NCBI RefSeq assembly: GCF_000721495.1
Contig: NZ_JOHY01000012.1
Coordinates: forward strand, 146,994 to 210,993
DNA: 64,000 nucleotides
Origin: Streptomyces sp. NRRL F-5123
Lineage (GTDB): Bacteria; Actinomycetota; Actinomycetes; Streptomycetales; Streptomycetaceae
Direction of reading: 5' to 3'
Each line of letters begins with the position of its first letter. Positions within the stretch are counted from its first letter, which is position 1. Below are positions 22,837-31,493 of this stretch, one piece after another. The position numbers and the translations under genes were made by a program. A model generated the notes under the pieces. It had not been told where the DNA came from and made no database searches. It saw only the letters and a list, made by a program, of their open reading frames with translations.

Positions 22837-24228
22837 TCAGACGCCGGTGAAGGCCGGGGCGACCAGGCCGGTGCCCGTGACCTTCTGGGCCTGCGGGTAC
22901 CGCGAGTGGGTGTAGGCGGCGTAGCCGTAGACGACCATCAGCACGCCGAGGCTCGCCAGGGCTGGCTGCTCGGCCCGGATGTACATCGGGGCGTTGGGGT
23001 CTTCCCACAGGTGGCACTCGTTGCGGTCGGCGACGTAGATCTCGTCCTGGTTGGTGCCGGTGCCCAGGTTGGTGACCACGTTGTTGTCGACGATGACCGG
23101 GGTGCCGTTCGGCAGGACGCCCCGCACGCCGGAGCCGTAGGTGGCGCCCAGGTTGGTGCCGCCCATCTGCGCGGCGATGCCCGGCTGGGAGATCAGCGGC
23201 CACGTCGAGGACAGGCCGTTCTGCAGCCAGTACCAGCGCCGCGAGTGCATCACGACGATGTTCTCTCCGGACGCCATGTCGAGCATCGCGGACTCGACAC
23301 CGGCCAGGCCCGCGATGACCTGCGGGTAGGCCTCGACCACCTTCGGGGTGCCGGAGGTGTAGGTGATGGTGGTGGCCGCGGCCGCCAGGCCGGTGGTCGC
23401 CTGGTTGAGCAGCGTGGAGTCCAGCGAGGTGGCGTAGCGGCGGAACAGGTCGTCCAGGACGATCGGCTCCACGCCCGCGCCGCGCTCGATCGCCTGCCGC
23501 GACAGCGTCTGCTGCCCGGCGATCGTCTGCACCGGGATGGTGAGCAGGGTGTCGTCGATGTTCTGCTCGGCGACCGCGGTGTTCTCCGACGCCTGCAGCC
23601 CGGTGCTGGTCGACGTGGTGATGCGCGAGATGTTCACGGTCATGCCCTGCGCGGGCAGGTCGTGCGGCCGGCAGGCGTCGGCGAACGGGCGGCGCGCGGC
23701 CGCGGCGGGCGCGTACTGATCGGTGAGGTACTGCGGCACGACCAGGCCCGCGAACGCGCCGGTGCCCGCGGCGCGCTGCAGCTGGTCGCCGCGCTCGACG
23801 CGCTCCTCGGCCATGTGCCGGGCGAGCCGGTCGCGGGCCTCGTAGTCGCCGAGGAACGCCGCGGCGACGTCCCGCTCGAAGTGCTGGCCGCGCCGGTCCT
23901 GGTCGGGCCGGTAGGTCCGCTCCTCGGCGCCGACGCGCCCGACGCGGTCGTATGCCGGGGCCCGGGTGCCGGTCGGCGCGGTGCGGGCGGACAGCGCCGC
24001 CAACTCCATCTCGCGGGCCTGCTCGGCCTCCAGCTGGTCGAGGGCGGCCTGGCGGCGGGTGACCTCGGCGTCCGCGGTGTCGCGCGCGGTGATCTGCGCG
24101 GTGACGGCGTCCTCGGTCAGGTTCTCGTCGGAGCGGAGCGCCATCAGGGCGTCCTGCTCTCGCTGGCGGGTGGTGATCGCGGTGTCCAGTGCGGTGCGCG
24201 CCTGGGCGATCAGTTCGTCGAGCGTCAT
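22837..24228 (-). CDS. Major capsid protein, HK97 fold
   Basis: A 463-aa protein. The first ~110 residues are a charged helical delta-like scaffold domain (TLDELIAQARTALDTAITTRQREQ...) that would be removed by the protease encoded just upstream. The remaining ~350 residues show HK97-type capsid features (AGAFAGLVVPQYLTDQYAPAAAARRPFADAC; N-arm, ISRITTSTSTGLQASENTAVAEQN E-loop-like region; DDLFRRYATSLDSTLLNQ; P-domain; A-domain ending VLMVVYGYAAYTHSRYPQAQ). Confidence 0.92.
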   Translation of the reverse strand: MTLDELIAQARTALDTAITTRQREQDALMALRSDENLTEDAVTAQITARDTADAEVTRRQAALDQLEAEQAREMELAALSARTAPTGTRAPAYDRVGRVGAEERTYRPDQDRRGQHFERDVAAAFLGDYEARDRLARHMAEERVERGDQLQRAAGTGAFAGLVVPQYLTDQYAPAAAARRPFADACRPHDLPAQGMTVNISRITTSTSTGLQASENTAVAEQNIDDTLLTIPVQTIAGQQTLSRQAIERGAGVEPIVLDDLFRRYATSLDSTLLNQATTGLAAAATTITYTSGTPKVVEAYPQVIAGLAGVESAMLDMASGENIVVMHSRRWYWLQNGLSSTWPLISQPGIAAQMGGTNLGATYGSGVRGVLPNGTPVIVDNNVVTNLGTGTNQDEIYVADRNECHLWEDPNAPMYIRAEQPALASLGVLMVVYGYAAYTHSRYPQAQKVTGTGLVAPAFTGV

Positions 24229-24379
24229 GGCTCGGCTCTCCTTGGGTGGTGGGGATTTCCAGGCGCCCAGGTCCAGGTCAGACGGCCACCCGAGGCGATC
24301 GCGCCGGGCGGGCTCGTGCGCGCAGAGCGCAGGGCAAACACCCGCCCGCGTCCGGCGGGCGGGAAGTCGAAGAGGGAGA

Positions 24380-25051
24380 TCAGCGGTTGAGGGCGATCTC
24401 CAGCAGCGCGCGGGCCCGCGACGACGGCGCGGCCGTGGGCGTGCGCAGGGCGCTGGTGGTGTACGGGTTGGCGCCGTAGCCGACGATCGCCACGTCGCCG
24501 CGGTGGATGTCGTACCGGTTGATCCGGTACTCCATGTAGTCCGGGGACCACTGCCCCGACTCGATCCGGAACGCGAAGCTCATCTCGTCGATCAGGCCGG
24601 ACCGCAGCTTCGGCGCGATGTACGCCACGTCGTGGTCGGCCGGGTCCAGGCCGGGGGCGAGTACGGACAAGCCGGTCTCGTCCTCCGACAGCTGGAGCGT
24701 GCGGGTGGTCGTTCGGGCCATGCGGCGCAGCTGGTCGTGTCCGAGGACGAGCGGCACGTCGAGGTCGGCGCGCGCCAGCGAGTCGGCGCCGGCCCCGGCC
24801 GTGACGATCTCGGTGTACGGGCCGAACATGTCCCACATCTCGTAGGCCTGCTCGTAGACGCTGGCGTGGCCGGAGAACTCCAGCAGCCCGGTGTCTTCGG
24901 GGGCGTCGCGGACCTGCACGCCGGACAGGGCGGCGCGGACCGCAGCGCGGGCGGTCGGGTGCTCGGCGCAGCGGCGCTGCGAGGGTCGGTCGGCGCGCTG
25001 CCGCACGTGCTGGGCGCGTTCGGCAGCCGCGGAGGCGAGCGTGACAGTCAT
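24380..25051 (-). CDS. Prohead maturation protease (HK97 family)
   Basis: A 223-aa protein that starts at the ATG at 25051, overlapping the portal stop by 4 bases. Residues 50-190 carry the U35 protease pattern: LLEFSGHASVYEQAYEMWDMFG, PYTEIVTAGA, VPLVLGHDQL with the likely catalytic His, and LRSGLIDEMSFAFRI with the conserved S-F-x-F region. It removes the capsid scaffold domain. The N-terminal 35-residue extension is basic and variable. Confidence 0.88.
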   Translation of the reverse strand: MTVTLASAAAERAQHVRQRADRPSQRRCAEHPTARAAVRAALSGVQVRDAPEDTGLLEFSGHASVYEQAYEMWDMFGPYTEIVTAGAGADSLARADLDVPLVLGHDQLRRMARTTTRTLQLSEDETGLSVLAPGLDPADHDVAYIAPKLRSGLIDEMSFAFRIESGQWSPDYMEYRINRYDIHRGDVAIVGYGANPYTTSALRTPTAAPSSRARALLEIALNR

Positions 25052-26268
25052 GACGTAGCTCCCGGTGCGGCAGGGGTGGGCGAGGTGGCCGGCGCGGCGT
25101 TCCGGCTGCCGAAGAGCCGGTCGAACTCGGCGTACTGCTCCTCGGTGAACGGCTGGCGCTCCTCCAGCGCGCGGGCTTCGGACGGCGCCAGGGTCCGCGC
25201 GTTGATCTGGGTGGCGACCATGGACGCGCGCGCGGCCGGGTCCATCCGCAGCAAGCTGTCGGTGTTCAGCTTCACGTACCTGGGGTTGCTGACGAGGCGG
25301 CGGCTGAACGCGTCCTCGCGGCGGCCAACAGCGGGCCCCAGATGCATGATCAGGAACTGCAGATTCCGTTGGCTGATATTGGCGTAGGTGACGCTCGATC
25401 CGGACGCCGCGGCGTCGATGAGGTCGCCGGGGCAGCCGAAGAACCGGGCAATGTCGATCGTGCCGTACTGCCGCGCCTCGATGAAGGCGGACTGCGAGGC
25501 CACCGCCTGAATCGGCTTGTACTCCCAGTCCTTGCCGTGCACGAACAGGTCTCCGGTCGACACCGCGGCGGCGAAGGCCTCGCGGGCGATCCGGGCGTCC
25601 TTCTCGTTGATCGTCTTGTCGATGTTCTTCAACTCGGCCATCGGCACCGCACCGCCGGCGAACCAGTCGCGAGCGAACTGCTGGGCGTTCAGCGACTCCT
25701 CGATCGTCCACGCGGCAAACGCCACCGGCGACAGGCCCAGCGGCAGGCCAGCAACGGTGTACTGCTTCTCGTGCCAGACCTCCCACGGCTCGTACTCCTG
25801 GCCCGCGATGACGAACTTGGTGATCTGCGCGCCCTTGGAGCGCACCACCACGTCGGCGAGCGCGACCAGGTCGATACGGGCCGGCAGGCCGCGGCCGTCC
25901 GGCCCGATGACCCCCGACCGCTCCGTGATCAGCCCGAAGCAGTTGCCCGCGCGGTCGAGGTCGACCTGCGTGGAGTAGGCCCACTCCCGCATGCCCACCT
26001 CGGCCCCGCCTGGAGTCACCAGGACCGGAGGCGTGGGCACTTCCACCTGCAGCCCGTTGACGCGGCGGTAGACGTCCACCGGCATCGAGGAAACCAGGTC
26101 GGCGCGCAGCCGCAGGCACGCCCACACCGCGCCGTGCCGCAGCGCCGTGTCCGCGGTGACGTGCACGCCCCCGCCGCCGAACCGGCGCGAGCGCTCCAGG
26201 TTCAGCAACTCCTCGGCGGTCACGATCTGCGCGGCACGGGCAGCACGCCGCCTCGGCCAGAGCTTCAT
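25048..26268 (-). CDS. Portal protein (HK97 family)
   Basis: A 406-aa protein with portal hallmarks HGAVWACLRLRADLVSSMPVDVYRR, EWAYSTQVDLDRAGNCFGLI, LGLSPVAFAAWTIEESLNAQQFARDWFAGGAVP and ISQRNLQFLIMHLGPAVGRREDAFSRRLV. I chose the ATG at 26268 for its AGGGGGC site; the alternative ATG at 26283 overlaps the terminase stop but lacks a ribosome site. It forms the dodecameric DNA entry ring. Confidence 0.92.
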   Translation of the reverse strand: MKLWPRRRAARAAQIVTAEELLNLERSRRFGGGGVHVTADTALRHGAVWACLRLRADLVSSMPVDVYRRVNGLQVEVPTPPVLVTPGGAEVGMREWAYSTQVDLDRAGNCFGLITERSGVIGPDGRGLPARIDLVALADVVVRSKGAQITKFVIAGQEYEPWEVWHEKQYTVAGLPLGLSPVAFAAWTIEESLNAQQFARDWFAGGAVPMAELKNIDKTINEKDARIAREAFAAAVSTGDLFVHGKDWEYKPIQAVASQSAFIEARQYGTIDIARFFGCPGDLIDAAASGSSVTYANISQRNLQFLIMHLGPAVGRREDAFSRRLVSNPRYVKLNTDSLLRMDPAARASMVATQINARTLAPSEARALEERQPFTEEQYAEFDRLFGSRNAAPATSPTPAAPGATS

Positions 26269-26279
26269 CCTGCCCCCTC

Positions 26280-27812
26280 TCATCCGAACGAGTCGGCCAC
26301 GTCGTAGTCATCGGCGGCCCCGGCGCGGGCGGCGAGCGCCCACTTCGCCAACGTCACCGCCACCAGGGGTGAGATGTCCCGCGAGGACGAGCGGCGGTCC
26401 AACGTCCACGCGTCCCCCGCGCGGCGCGTGCGCGCGTCGTTGACCGCGCCGGTCAGCGGCGGCTGGTCGAGGTGCGCAACGCGGCCCTGCCGGATCGCGT
26501 CGGCGATCTGCCCGCAGGCCTCGATCATGTCGCCCTGCCGCAGCACCACCAGGTCGCCGCGCTCCGGCTCGTCCGACAGCGTCGGCGCCCGCAGCCCGGC
26601 CGCCACCATCTCGTCGACCAGCGAGGCCGCGGGCGACCGCCCGGCCACGGCCACCGCGAGGGGCCGCCACAGCCGCGTCAGCCGGGTCACGGCGGGGACG
26701 AGCCACTCCGTCCCCGGCCGCCGGTCGATCAGCTCCAGGTGCGTGCGCCCGTCCTCGCGCAGCGACGCCACGCCGATCGAGGCGTAGTCCCGGGCGTCCG
26801 ACACGTCGAAGGCCAGCGCCACGTCGCCGCCCGGCCGCCACTTCTCGCCGACCAGGCCCGGCCACTGCGCCTTGGGCACGTTCGGGTCGGTCGGTGGTGT
26901 CGGCTTCCGCGTCCGGTTCAGGTACGCCCGGTCGAACTCGGCAGGGTCCAGCTTCACCAGCTCCGCGGCGATGACCGCCTCGGTAACCGTGTGGCCGAGC
27001 GCGGGCAGAGTCGCGTACCAGGTCGCCGGGTCGTCACGCGGCATGTCCTCCGGGGCGAACCATTCGAAGTAGCAGACGCCCGGCCACACCCCTGTCTTCC
27101 AGGCCTCCTCGATCAGCGCCCGTCCGATGGCCCGCTTCTTGTTCAGCCACACCGACTTGGTGTTGCCGCCAGCGGACGCCCACCACAGCTGGGCCATCGG
27201 CCGCGTCGTCATGGCTGGGCTGAACGCCTGCTCCAGCCGGTCGTCCTCGTGTTTGAACGCCTCGTCGATGATTCCGAGGTCCAGGGCAGGACCGTGGCCG
27301 GCCGACTCAGTGTTCGCAGTGATGCCCATGCGGGACCGGGTCGCAGGCCACAAGATCTTCTCGTTGCCGTTCGACTTGCGGATCCGCGCCCGCTTCGCCA
27401 GGCCGGAGTCTGAGATCTTCTCCCAGAACTCGTCCTCCCAGCGCTGCCGCGCCATGTTTCTGTCCTGCGCCGCATAGATGATGTTCTGCCGGTGCCAGGC
27501 CATCGCCCGGTGAACCTGTAGGCCCAGGATCAGCTCAGTCTTGCCCTGCTGCCGCGACACCGAAAGGCCGGCCTCACGGTGGACGAACACCCCGTTCTCG
27601 TCCAGTTCAAGGGCGACGTCCGTGACGTACTTCTGCCACGGCATCGGCGGGGCGCCGAGTTTCTCCATGACCTTCCACAGCTTCGGACCCAGCGACTTCC
27701 GCGCGGGGTTCCGCGGGGTACCCCAACGCGGCGGGCACTCCAGTCCGTACCGCTCCTTGAGGTCCTCGGCGAACTCAGTCGGGGGAGCCCAGGTCTCCGA
27801 GGTCGTCGTCAT
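26280..27812 (-). CDS. Terminase large subunit
   Basis: A 510-aa packaging ATPase/nuclease, starting at the ATG at 27812. The ATPase domain has a degenerate Walker A SRQQGKTE, the adenine-binding region ahead of it (PMPWQKYVTDVALE), and Walker B LGIIDEAF. The nuclease domain shows VALAFDVSDARDYASIGVA with the first acidic residue and late DARTRRAGDAWTLDRR. The start lies inside the small-subunit gene (38-bp overlap). Confidence 0.93.
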   Translation of the reverse strand: MTTTSETWAPPTEFAEDLKERYGLECPPRWGTPRNPARKSLGPKLWKVMEKLGAPPMPWQKYVTDVALELDENGVFVHREAGLSVSRQQGKTELILGLQVHRAMAWHRQNIIYAAQDRNMARQRWEDEFWEKISDSGLAKRARIRKSNGNEKILWPATRSRMGITANTESAGHGPALDLGIIDEAFKHEDDRLEQAFSPAMTTRPMAQLWWASAGGNTKSVWLNKKRAIGRALIEEAWKTGVWPGVCYFEWFAPEDMPRDDPATWYATLPALGHTVTEAVIAAELVKLDPAEFDRAYLNRTRKPTPPTDPNVPKAQWPGLVGEKWRPGGDVALAFDVSDARDYASIGVASLREDGRTHLELIDRRPGTEWLVPAVTRLTRLWRPLAVAVAGRSPAASLVDEMVAAGLRAPTLSDEPERGDLVVLRQGDMIEACGQIADAIRQGRVAHLDQPPLTGAVNDARTRRAGDAWTLDRRSSSRDISPLVAVTLAKWALAARAGAADDYDVADSFG

Positions 27813-28017
27813 CGTCAGCGGCCCGCCCCTCCACCAACTGGGCGAGCGTCGCACGTAGCTCGCGGTTCAACTGCGGCAGCAGCTTCCCGTCCTCCCCGCC
27901 CCCGCCGTCGATCTCCCGGGCCAGCGTGTAGGCCATCTCCGACAGCGACGGCTCGATCCTGACCAGGTCGCCGAGCTGCTCGATGTCATCCCGGACTGCC
28001 TTCTCAACGGGGCCCAC
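27775..28017 (-). CDS. Probable terminase small subunit
   Basis: An 80-aa acidic helical protein directly upstream of and overlapping the large terminase gene. Sequence GPVEKAVRDDIEQLGDLVRIEPSLSEMAYTLAREID is a long helix pattern found in short small-terminase-like proteins of actinophages. There is no recognisable helix-turn-helix, so the call rests on position and size. Confidence 0.65.
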   Translation of the reverse strand: MGPVEKAVRDDIEQLGDLVRIEPSLSEMAYTLAREIDGGGGEDGKLLPQLNRELRATLAQLVEGRAADDDDDLGDLGSPD

Positions 28018-28196
28018 TGCCGCCCCCTTCGTGATCGTTCCCTGGCCATCCGACCGGGGAGAGAAAAAGAAAAGGTGGGCGTGGGGCTGCCAGCGGGCCC
28101 GCTCTAAAAAATCTTCGAGTTTCTGACCTGCGACTTTGCGAGACTCACATCAGTGCAGGTCAGGCCCCTGCCCGTGTGCTGCGGCGGTCGGGAGCC
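28018..28196. other. Candidate packaging (cos/pac) region
   Basis: This 179-bp gap between the HNH gene and the small terminase is clearly lower in GC than its neighbours (CTAAAAAATCTTC, CCTTTTCTTTTTCTC tracts) and contains one copy of the CTGACCTGCG word seen at the origin region. Cohesive-end sites of HNH-associated HK97-type phages usually lie here. No end sequence can be defined by reading alone. Confidence 0.4.
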
Positions 28197-28481
28197 TCAT
28201 GGTCCGGCGTACCAGTCGACCGAGGTGACCAGCCGGGCGCCGCCGATGCGGTCGCTCTTCTCGTTGTTGCACTTGCGCCCGCAGGTGGGGCAGCCGGCAA
28301 CGCCGTGGATCGGCGCGAGGTTGTCGGGGTCGAGCTTGGCGCCGCCCTTGCTGACGGGGATCAGGTGGTCGGCGGCGTCGGCTTCGCGGTGTCCGCACCA
28401 GTGGCAGGTGTCGGACTCGGCGAGGATCCGGGCGCGGAGCTGACGGTAGGCGTAGGAGGTGAGTTCGCCGCGGTCGGCCAC
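28197..28481 (-). CDS. HNH endonuclease
   Basis: A 94-aa protein from GTG 28481 with GGAGGTG upstream. It has the HNH core with two zinc pairs: CHWCG and CPTCGRKC, the DHLIPVSKGGAKLDPDNLAPIH signature containing the catalytic His, and the final CNNEKSDR. Phage HNH proteins of this size beside terminase genes stimulate terminase cutting at cos sites, so it is probably part of the packaging machine. Confidence 0.92.
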   Translation of the reverse strand: MADRGELTSYAYRQLRARILAESDTCHWCGHREADAADHLIPVSKGGAKLDPDNLAPIHGVAGCPTCGRKCNNEKSDRIGGARLVTSVDWYAGP

Positions 28482-28563
28482 GCTCACCTCCGAAGCTGAT
28501 CGGCGCCCCGCTTGCCCGGGGTCGGGGCGCCGCCACGGTCCTTGCGGATACGGGGCCTCTGTG

Positions 28564-29031
28564 TCAGCCGCCGATGAGCCGGGCCTTGGCCTGCTCGAAG
28601 TCGGCGTCGCTGATGATGCCCTGCTGGCGAAGGGCTGCGAGCTTGCCGAGTTCGTCGGCGACGGAGCCGCCGAAGGAGGCCGTGGCCTGCTGCGGGGCAT
28701 GCCGGGCGGCGATCGCCTCGTCGATGGCCTGACGGATCGGCTCGAAGGCCGGCTGCTGGCGGGCGCCGAAGGTCACGGTGTTCTCGTCCCGCTTGGCGTC
28801 GGACCCGGTCTGCCCAGGCTTGCTGCGCCGCTCGACGCCACCGGCAAGGGTGAACTGGATGAAGCCGGTGGCGAGGCTGGCTTTGCGCCACTGGACGGCG
28901 GTGATGCTGGCGACGGGGATGCGCTTCTCGCCGCCGCCGACGAGCACGCGGGCGCTGAATCCGGTGCGCTCGATCGTGACGGTCTGGCCGTCGAAGTGGA
29001 TAGTGCCGTTGGTGCCCTTGGCGCTGAGCAT
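28564..29031 (-). CDS. DUF4429 protein with SHOCT domain
   Basis: A 155-aa protein that starts at the ATG at 29031 behind AGGGGGG. The N-terminal ~100 residues are a DUF4429/PH-like beta fold (AKGTNGTIHFDGQTVTIERTG, IPVASITAVQWRKAS), which can bind lipid or protein. The C-terminus is a SHOCT helix pair (ELGKLAALRQQGIISDADFEQAKARLIGG), an oligomerisation motif. This combination is widespread in actinobacteria and their phages; its role is not known. Confidence 0.82.
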   Translation of the reverse strand: MLSAKGTNGTIHFDGQTVTIERTGFSARVLVGGGEKRIPVASITAVQWRKASLATGFIQFTLAGGVERRSKPGQTGSDAKRDENTVTFGARQQPAFEPIRQAIDEAIAARHAPQQATASFGGSVADELGKLAALRQQGIISDADFEQAKARLIGG

Positions 29032-29109
29032 GTGCCCCCCTCTGTCGGTTGGGCGGCAGCTTCGCACTGCACGTCCTAGCGTGTGGGGGTTGTGACGGAC
29101 CTGTGACGA

Positions 29110-29301
29110 TCAGGTGTGCTCCGGCCAGTGCCAGGTGCCGGACTCGGTGCCCTCGGCGAGAGGGAGCGGATGCGTATCGGTGCCGAAGAGCGTGAACACG
29201 GTGAGGCTGGCCCGCTTGCCGTCCGTGCCGGTGATGATCGCGGCTCGGCACTCGCCTCGCTCGTTGTAGTGGACGATCCGGCCGACGCTGGGCTGCGGCA
29301 T
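29110..29301 (-). CDS. Small conserved phage protein, 63 aa
   Basis: It begins MPQPSVGRIVHYNERGECRAAIITG, continues with a beta strand pair (SLTVFTLFGTDTHPL) and ends TWHWPEHT. Short proteins with the VGRIVHY start and a WHWPE ending recur in Streptomyces phages, possibly an SH3-like barrel. No function is known. Confidence 0.65.
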   Translation of the reverse strand: MPQPSVGRIVHYNERGECRAAIITGTDGKRASLTVFTLFGTDTHPLPLAEGTESGTWHWPEHT

Positions 29302-29322
29302 AGCGGCTCCCTCCGAGAGTGC

Positions 29323-29358
29323 CGCAGGCCCCGGACCGTGTGGTCGACGGGGCCTGCG
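29323..29358 (-). terminator. Terminator of the upstream minus-strand operon
   Basis: CGCAGGCCCCG (29323-29333) pairs perfectly with CGGGGCCTGCG (29348-29358), loop 14 nt. It lies 64 bp past the stop of the MerR-like gene in its direction. Confidence 0.65.
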
Positions 29359-29421
29359 TGTGTCTGTGTCCGGGCATACCGGTTCTGCTGCACTGAGTGT
29401 TACAGCACGTGAAGCGGCTGG

Positions 29422-29604
29422 TCAAGCCGCCTTGGCCTGGGTGTGGTTGTGGACTTCGGCGAGGTCGACGAGGGCGCGGCCGCGGTGGTCGTGTCCGTGG
29501 TGGGTGAGCTTGCCGCGGTGGAGCCAGGAGCGGAGGAGCGCGGGGGTGACGCCGGTGGCGAGGTGGGCGGCGTGGGTGTCGACCAAGGTGGGCGTCGTGC
29601 TCAT
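29422..29604 (-). CDS. Small MerR/excisionase-type HTH protein
   Basis: A 60-aa protein from the ATG at 29604. VDTHAAHLATGVTPALLRSWLHRGKLTHHGHDHRGRALVDLAEV follows the winged-helix MerR/excisionase layout (helix-turn-helix, then a wing with HHGHDHRGR). It probably binds DNA as a late-gene or early-gene regulator, or acts in excision. Confidence 0.65.
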   Translation of the reverse strand: MSTTPTLVDTHAAHLATGVTPALLRSWLHRGKLTHHGHDHRGRALVDLAEVHNHTQAKAA

Positions 29605-29676
29605 GCTCCCAGTGTGCGCTACGTGCGCTGAACGCTCGGCAGGTGACAAATTCTGGTCACCTGCCGAGCGCGCGTG

Positions 29677-30075
29677 CTACATGGGGGCAGTTGCACCGCT
29701 GGTGATGACGTGGACTCTGGGGCGGGCGCCGCGCGGCACGTCGCCGTAGTCCCACGCCGACCGGTACGAGTCGGCGAGCAGCTGCACGGCGAGCGTCACC
29801 GCGGCACCGGGCTCCAGTCCTGCCTGGGCGAGCACGGCGAGGTCGTCGCGGAAGTCCGGGTCGTCGGGCAGGGGCAGCGTGGCGGGCCCGTCGGCAGGCG
29901 GCGGCGCAGTGTCCGGCGCACCTTCCGGCGCGGCGGCGGCGCAGTCGGCGGCGCGCCACCGGCGCACCGTCGACTCGCCGACACCGACCCGCTTCGCGAT
30001 CGCCCGGTTGCTCAGTCCCTCCTCGGCGAGCGTGCGCACCTTGGCGCGGCGCCGGGCCCTGGCCGCGGCCGTCAC
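29677..30075 (-). CDS. HTH protein (helix-turn-helix 38-type)
   Basis: A 132-aa protein, GTG start at 30075 overlapping the DUF6907 stop (GTGA). KVRTLAEEGLSNRAIAKRVGVGESTVRRWRAAD is a clear homeodomain-like HTH. A proline-rich linker and a C-terminal helical segment (AVTLAVQLLADSYRSAWDYG) follow. Probably an early phage regulator. It is part of a chain of coupled genes running from 31098 to 29677. Confidence 0.75.
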   Translation of the reverse strand: MTAAARARRRAKVRTLAEEGLSNRAIAKRVGVGESTVRRWRAADCAAAAPEGAPDTAPPPADGPATLPLPDDPDFRDDLAVLAQAGLEPGAAVTLAVQLLADSYRSAWDYGDVPRGARPRVHVITSGATAPM

Positions 30076-30449
30076 CGCCCGTCTCCCAGTCGGCTCTCGA
30101 TGGCGACGCGGCGCGCCATTCGGCGCACCTTCACGGCGGCTTCGAGCAGGTCGGCGGCGAGCCCTTCGAGGCCGGCCGAGTCGTACTCGGGGTCGCCGTC
30201 CGGCAGGTGCACGGAGACGTACACGCCGTTGCCCGGGGCGCTCAGCCCGTAGGGCCACTGCGACAGTGCCATCCTCAGCAGCTCGTACCTCCCGCGCGGC
30301 GAGTCAACCGTGACGACGTGATCAACCCCGGCGTGGTGGATGTCGGAGCGGTGGGCACCGTCGCGGTGGTGGCCGGTGCACCACATCGGCTCGGGGATGG
30401 TGACGGGCCCGTGGTCGCTGGTGTTGATGGTGACGGTGCGCTCGTTCAC
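30072..30449 (-). CDS. DUF6907 domain protein (phage)
   Basis: A 125-aa protein with the DUF6907 layout: two-strand opening RTVTINTSDHGPVTIPEPMWCTGHH, then D-I-x-H-x-G-VDHVVTV, and a helical C-terminus (LEGLAADLLEAAVKVRRMARR). It closely resembles the gene at 53434-53850 in cassette C (TIPEPEWCTG). Overlaps on both sides by 4 bases. The function of the family is not known. Confidence 0.75.
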   Translation of the reverse strand: MNERTVTINTSDHGPVTIPEPMWCTGHHRDGAHRSDIHHAGVDHVVTVDSPRGRYELLRMALSQWPYGLSAPGNGVYVSVHLPDGDPEYDSAGLEGLAADLLEAAVKVRRMARRVAIESRLGDGR

Positions 30450-30946
30450 CCCGCACCCCCGGCCTGCTCGAGGGACTGCCACACGGTGTAGGTGACGGCG
30501 CTGTCGGCGGTGCGCTCGGCCAGCCGCTCGACGACCCCGGGCAGGTCGGCCTGCTGGTCGAGGACGCTGTTGAGCGCGATGCGTGCGCTGACCGTGCGCT
30601 CGTGCAGAAGGCGCGCGCGGGCCTGCTCGTCGGCGTCGGTGAGGGCGGCGCGCGGCACGTCGAGGGCGGCGCGGAGGGCGGCGAGGAGGTCGAGGACGCC
30701 GCTGGGCAACGTGGACTCGCCCCGGGGGGTGTCCTTCGCGGCGGCGGGCTCGGTGGTGTCGTCGGCGGTCTCGTTCTGGCAGCGGCGGGAGCAGATGAGC
30801 ATCTGCGCGCCGGACGGCCAGCGGGCGCCGGAGGGGTCGGGGAGCCAGGGGCCGCCGCGGTTGCCGCAGAGGTGGCACTCGGGCAGGTCGGGCTCGGGGC
30901 GGGTCATCGCGGCCCGGAGGGCGGCGGTCGCGTCGGGGGTCGTCAC
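30446..30946 (-). CDS. Phage protein with N-terminal zinc ribbon, 166 aa
   Basis: It carries CHLCGNRGGPW and a second pair CSRRC about 30 residues later, which together make one zinc site. The rest is a long helical region (LLAALRAALDVPRAALTDADEQARARLLHERT). The GTG start overlaps the stop of the 51-aa gene. Not recognised beyond being typical of actinophage early regions. Confidence 0.65.
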   Translation of the reverse strand: MTTPDATAALRAAMTRPEPDLPECHLCGNRGGPWLPDPSGARWPSGAQMLICSRRCQNETADDTTEPAAAKDTPRGESTLPSGVLDLLAALRAALDVPRAALTDADEQARARLLHERTVSARIALNSVLDQQADLPGVVERLAERTADSAVTYTVWQSLEQAGGAG

Positions 30947-31098
30947 CTGGTCACCGCCGGGCGGATGCTGCCGGTGATTCCGGCGGGAGTGGCGGTGATG
31001 CGGGTCGTGCGGCCGCCGGTGCGGCGGATGATGCCCGCGGCGACGAGGCGCCGGGGCGGGCGCGTCTGGGCGCGCGGGGGCATGGCAAACTCAGCCAT
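30943..31098 (-). CDS. Short basic phage protein, 51 aa
   Basis: The ATG at 31098 is preceded by AAGGAGA. The product AEFAMPPRAQTRPPRRLVAAGIIRRTGGRTTRITATPAG is arginine-rich and may bind nucleic acid. It overlaps the next gene by GTGA. It is short but supported by ribosome site and coupling. Confidence 0.6.
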   Translation of the reverse strand: MAEFAMPPRAQTRPPRRLVAAGIIRRTGGRTTRITATPAGITGSIRPAVTR

Positions 31099-31188
31099 AG
31101 CCGTCTCCTTGCTCTGATCAGGGAGTTCGGTCAGGCCCCGGTCGGTGTTGGTAGCACCGGCCGCGGGCCGTTTTCAGTTGTGGGGCGG

Positions 31189-31413
31189 TTACACCGGCTT
31201 GTCGCCGGTGGCCTTCTTCTGCAGCGCCTTGATGGCCTGGTTGACGCTGGCCCGGGTGACCCCGAGTTCGCGCGCGACGGCGGCCTGGGAGCCGAGTTCG
31301 GCGACGCCGTCGAGGAGGGCTTGAGCCCTCTCAGTGGCTGACGCCTGGACGGCCTTCAGCGCATCGGCGTGGGCGGCTACGGCGGCGTCATGGCGCTCTT
31401 TCCATGTGGTCAC
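31189..31413 (-). CDS. Small HTH regulator, 74 aa
   Basis: GTG start at 31413 with AGGAGGG. A coiled helix (WKERHDAAVAAHADALKAVQ) leads into ERAQALLDGVAELGSQAAVARELGVTRASVNQAIKALQ, a well-formed helix-turn-helix. A strong promoter precedes it. It is probably an early-gene switch protein. Confidence 0.72.
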   Translation of the reverse strand: MTTWKERHDAAVAAHADALKAVQASATERAQALLDGVAELGSQAAVARELGVTRASVNQAIKALQKKATGDKPV

Positions 31414-31449
31414 GTCCCTCCTAGTACCGGAAGCGGTGACGGTCCCACA

Positions 31450-31479
31450 ACTGTAAGCACTAGGGTTAACGTGCGTCAA
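31450..31479 (-). promoter_or_regulatory. Strong sigma-70-type promoter
   Basis: On the minus strand TTGACG (31479-31474), an 18-bp spacer and TACAGT (31455-31450) form a good promoter 37 bp upstream of the small HTH gene. The spacer holds GTTAAC. It is the best-matching promoter in the early region. Confidence 0.65.
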
Positions 31480-31493
31480 GGCTGGTGCTGACG

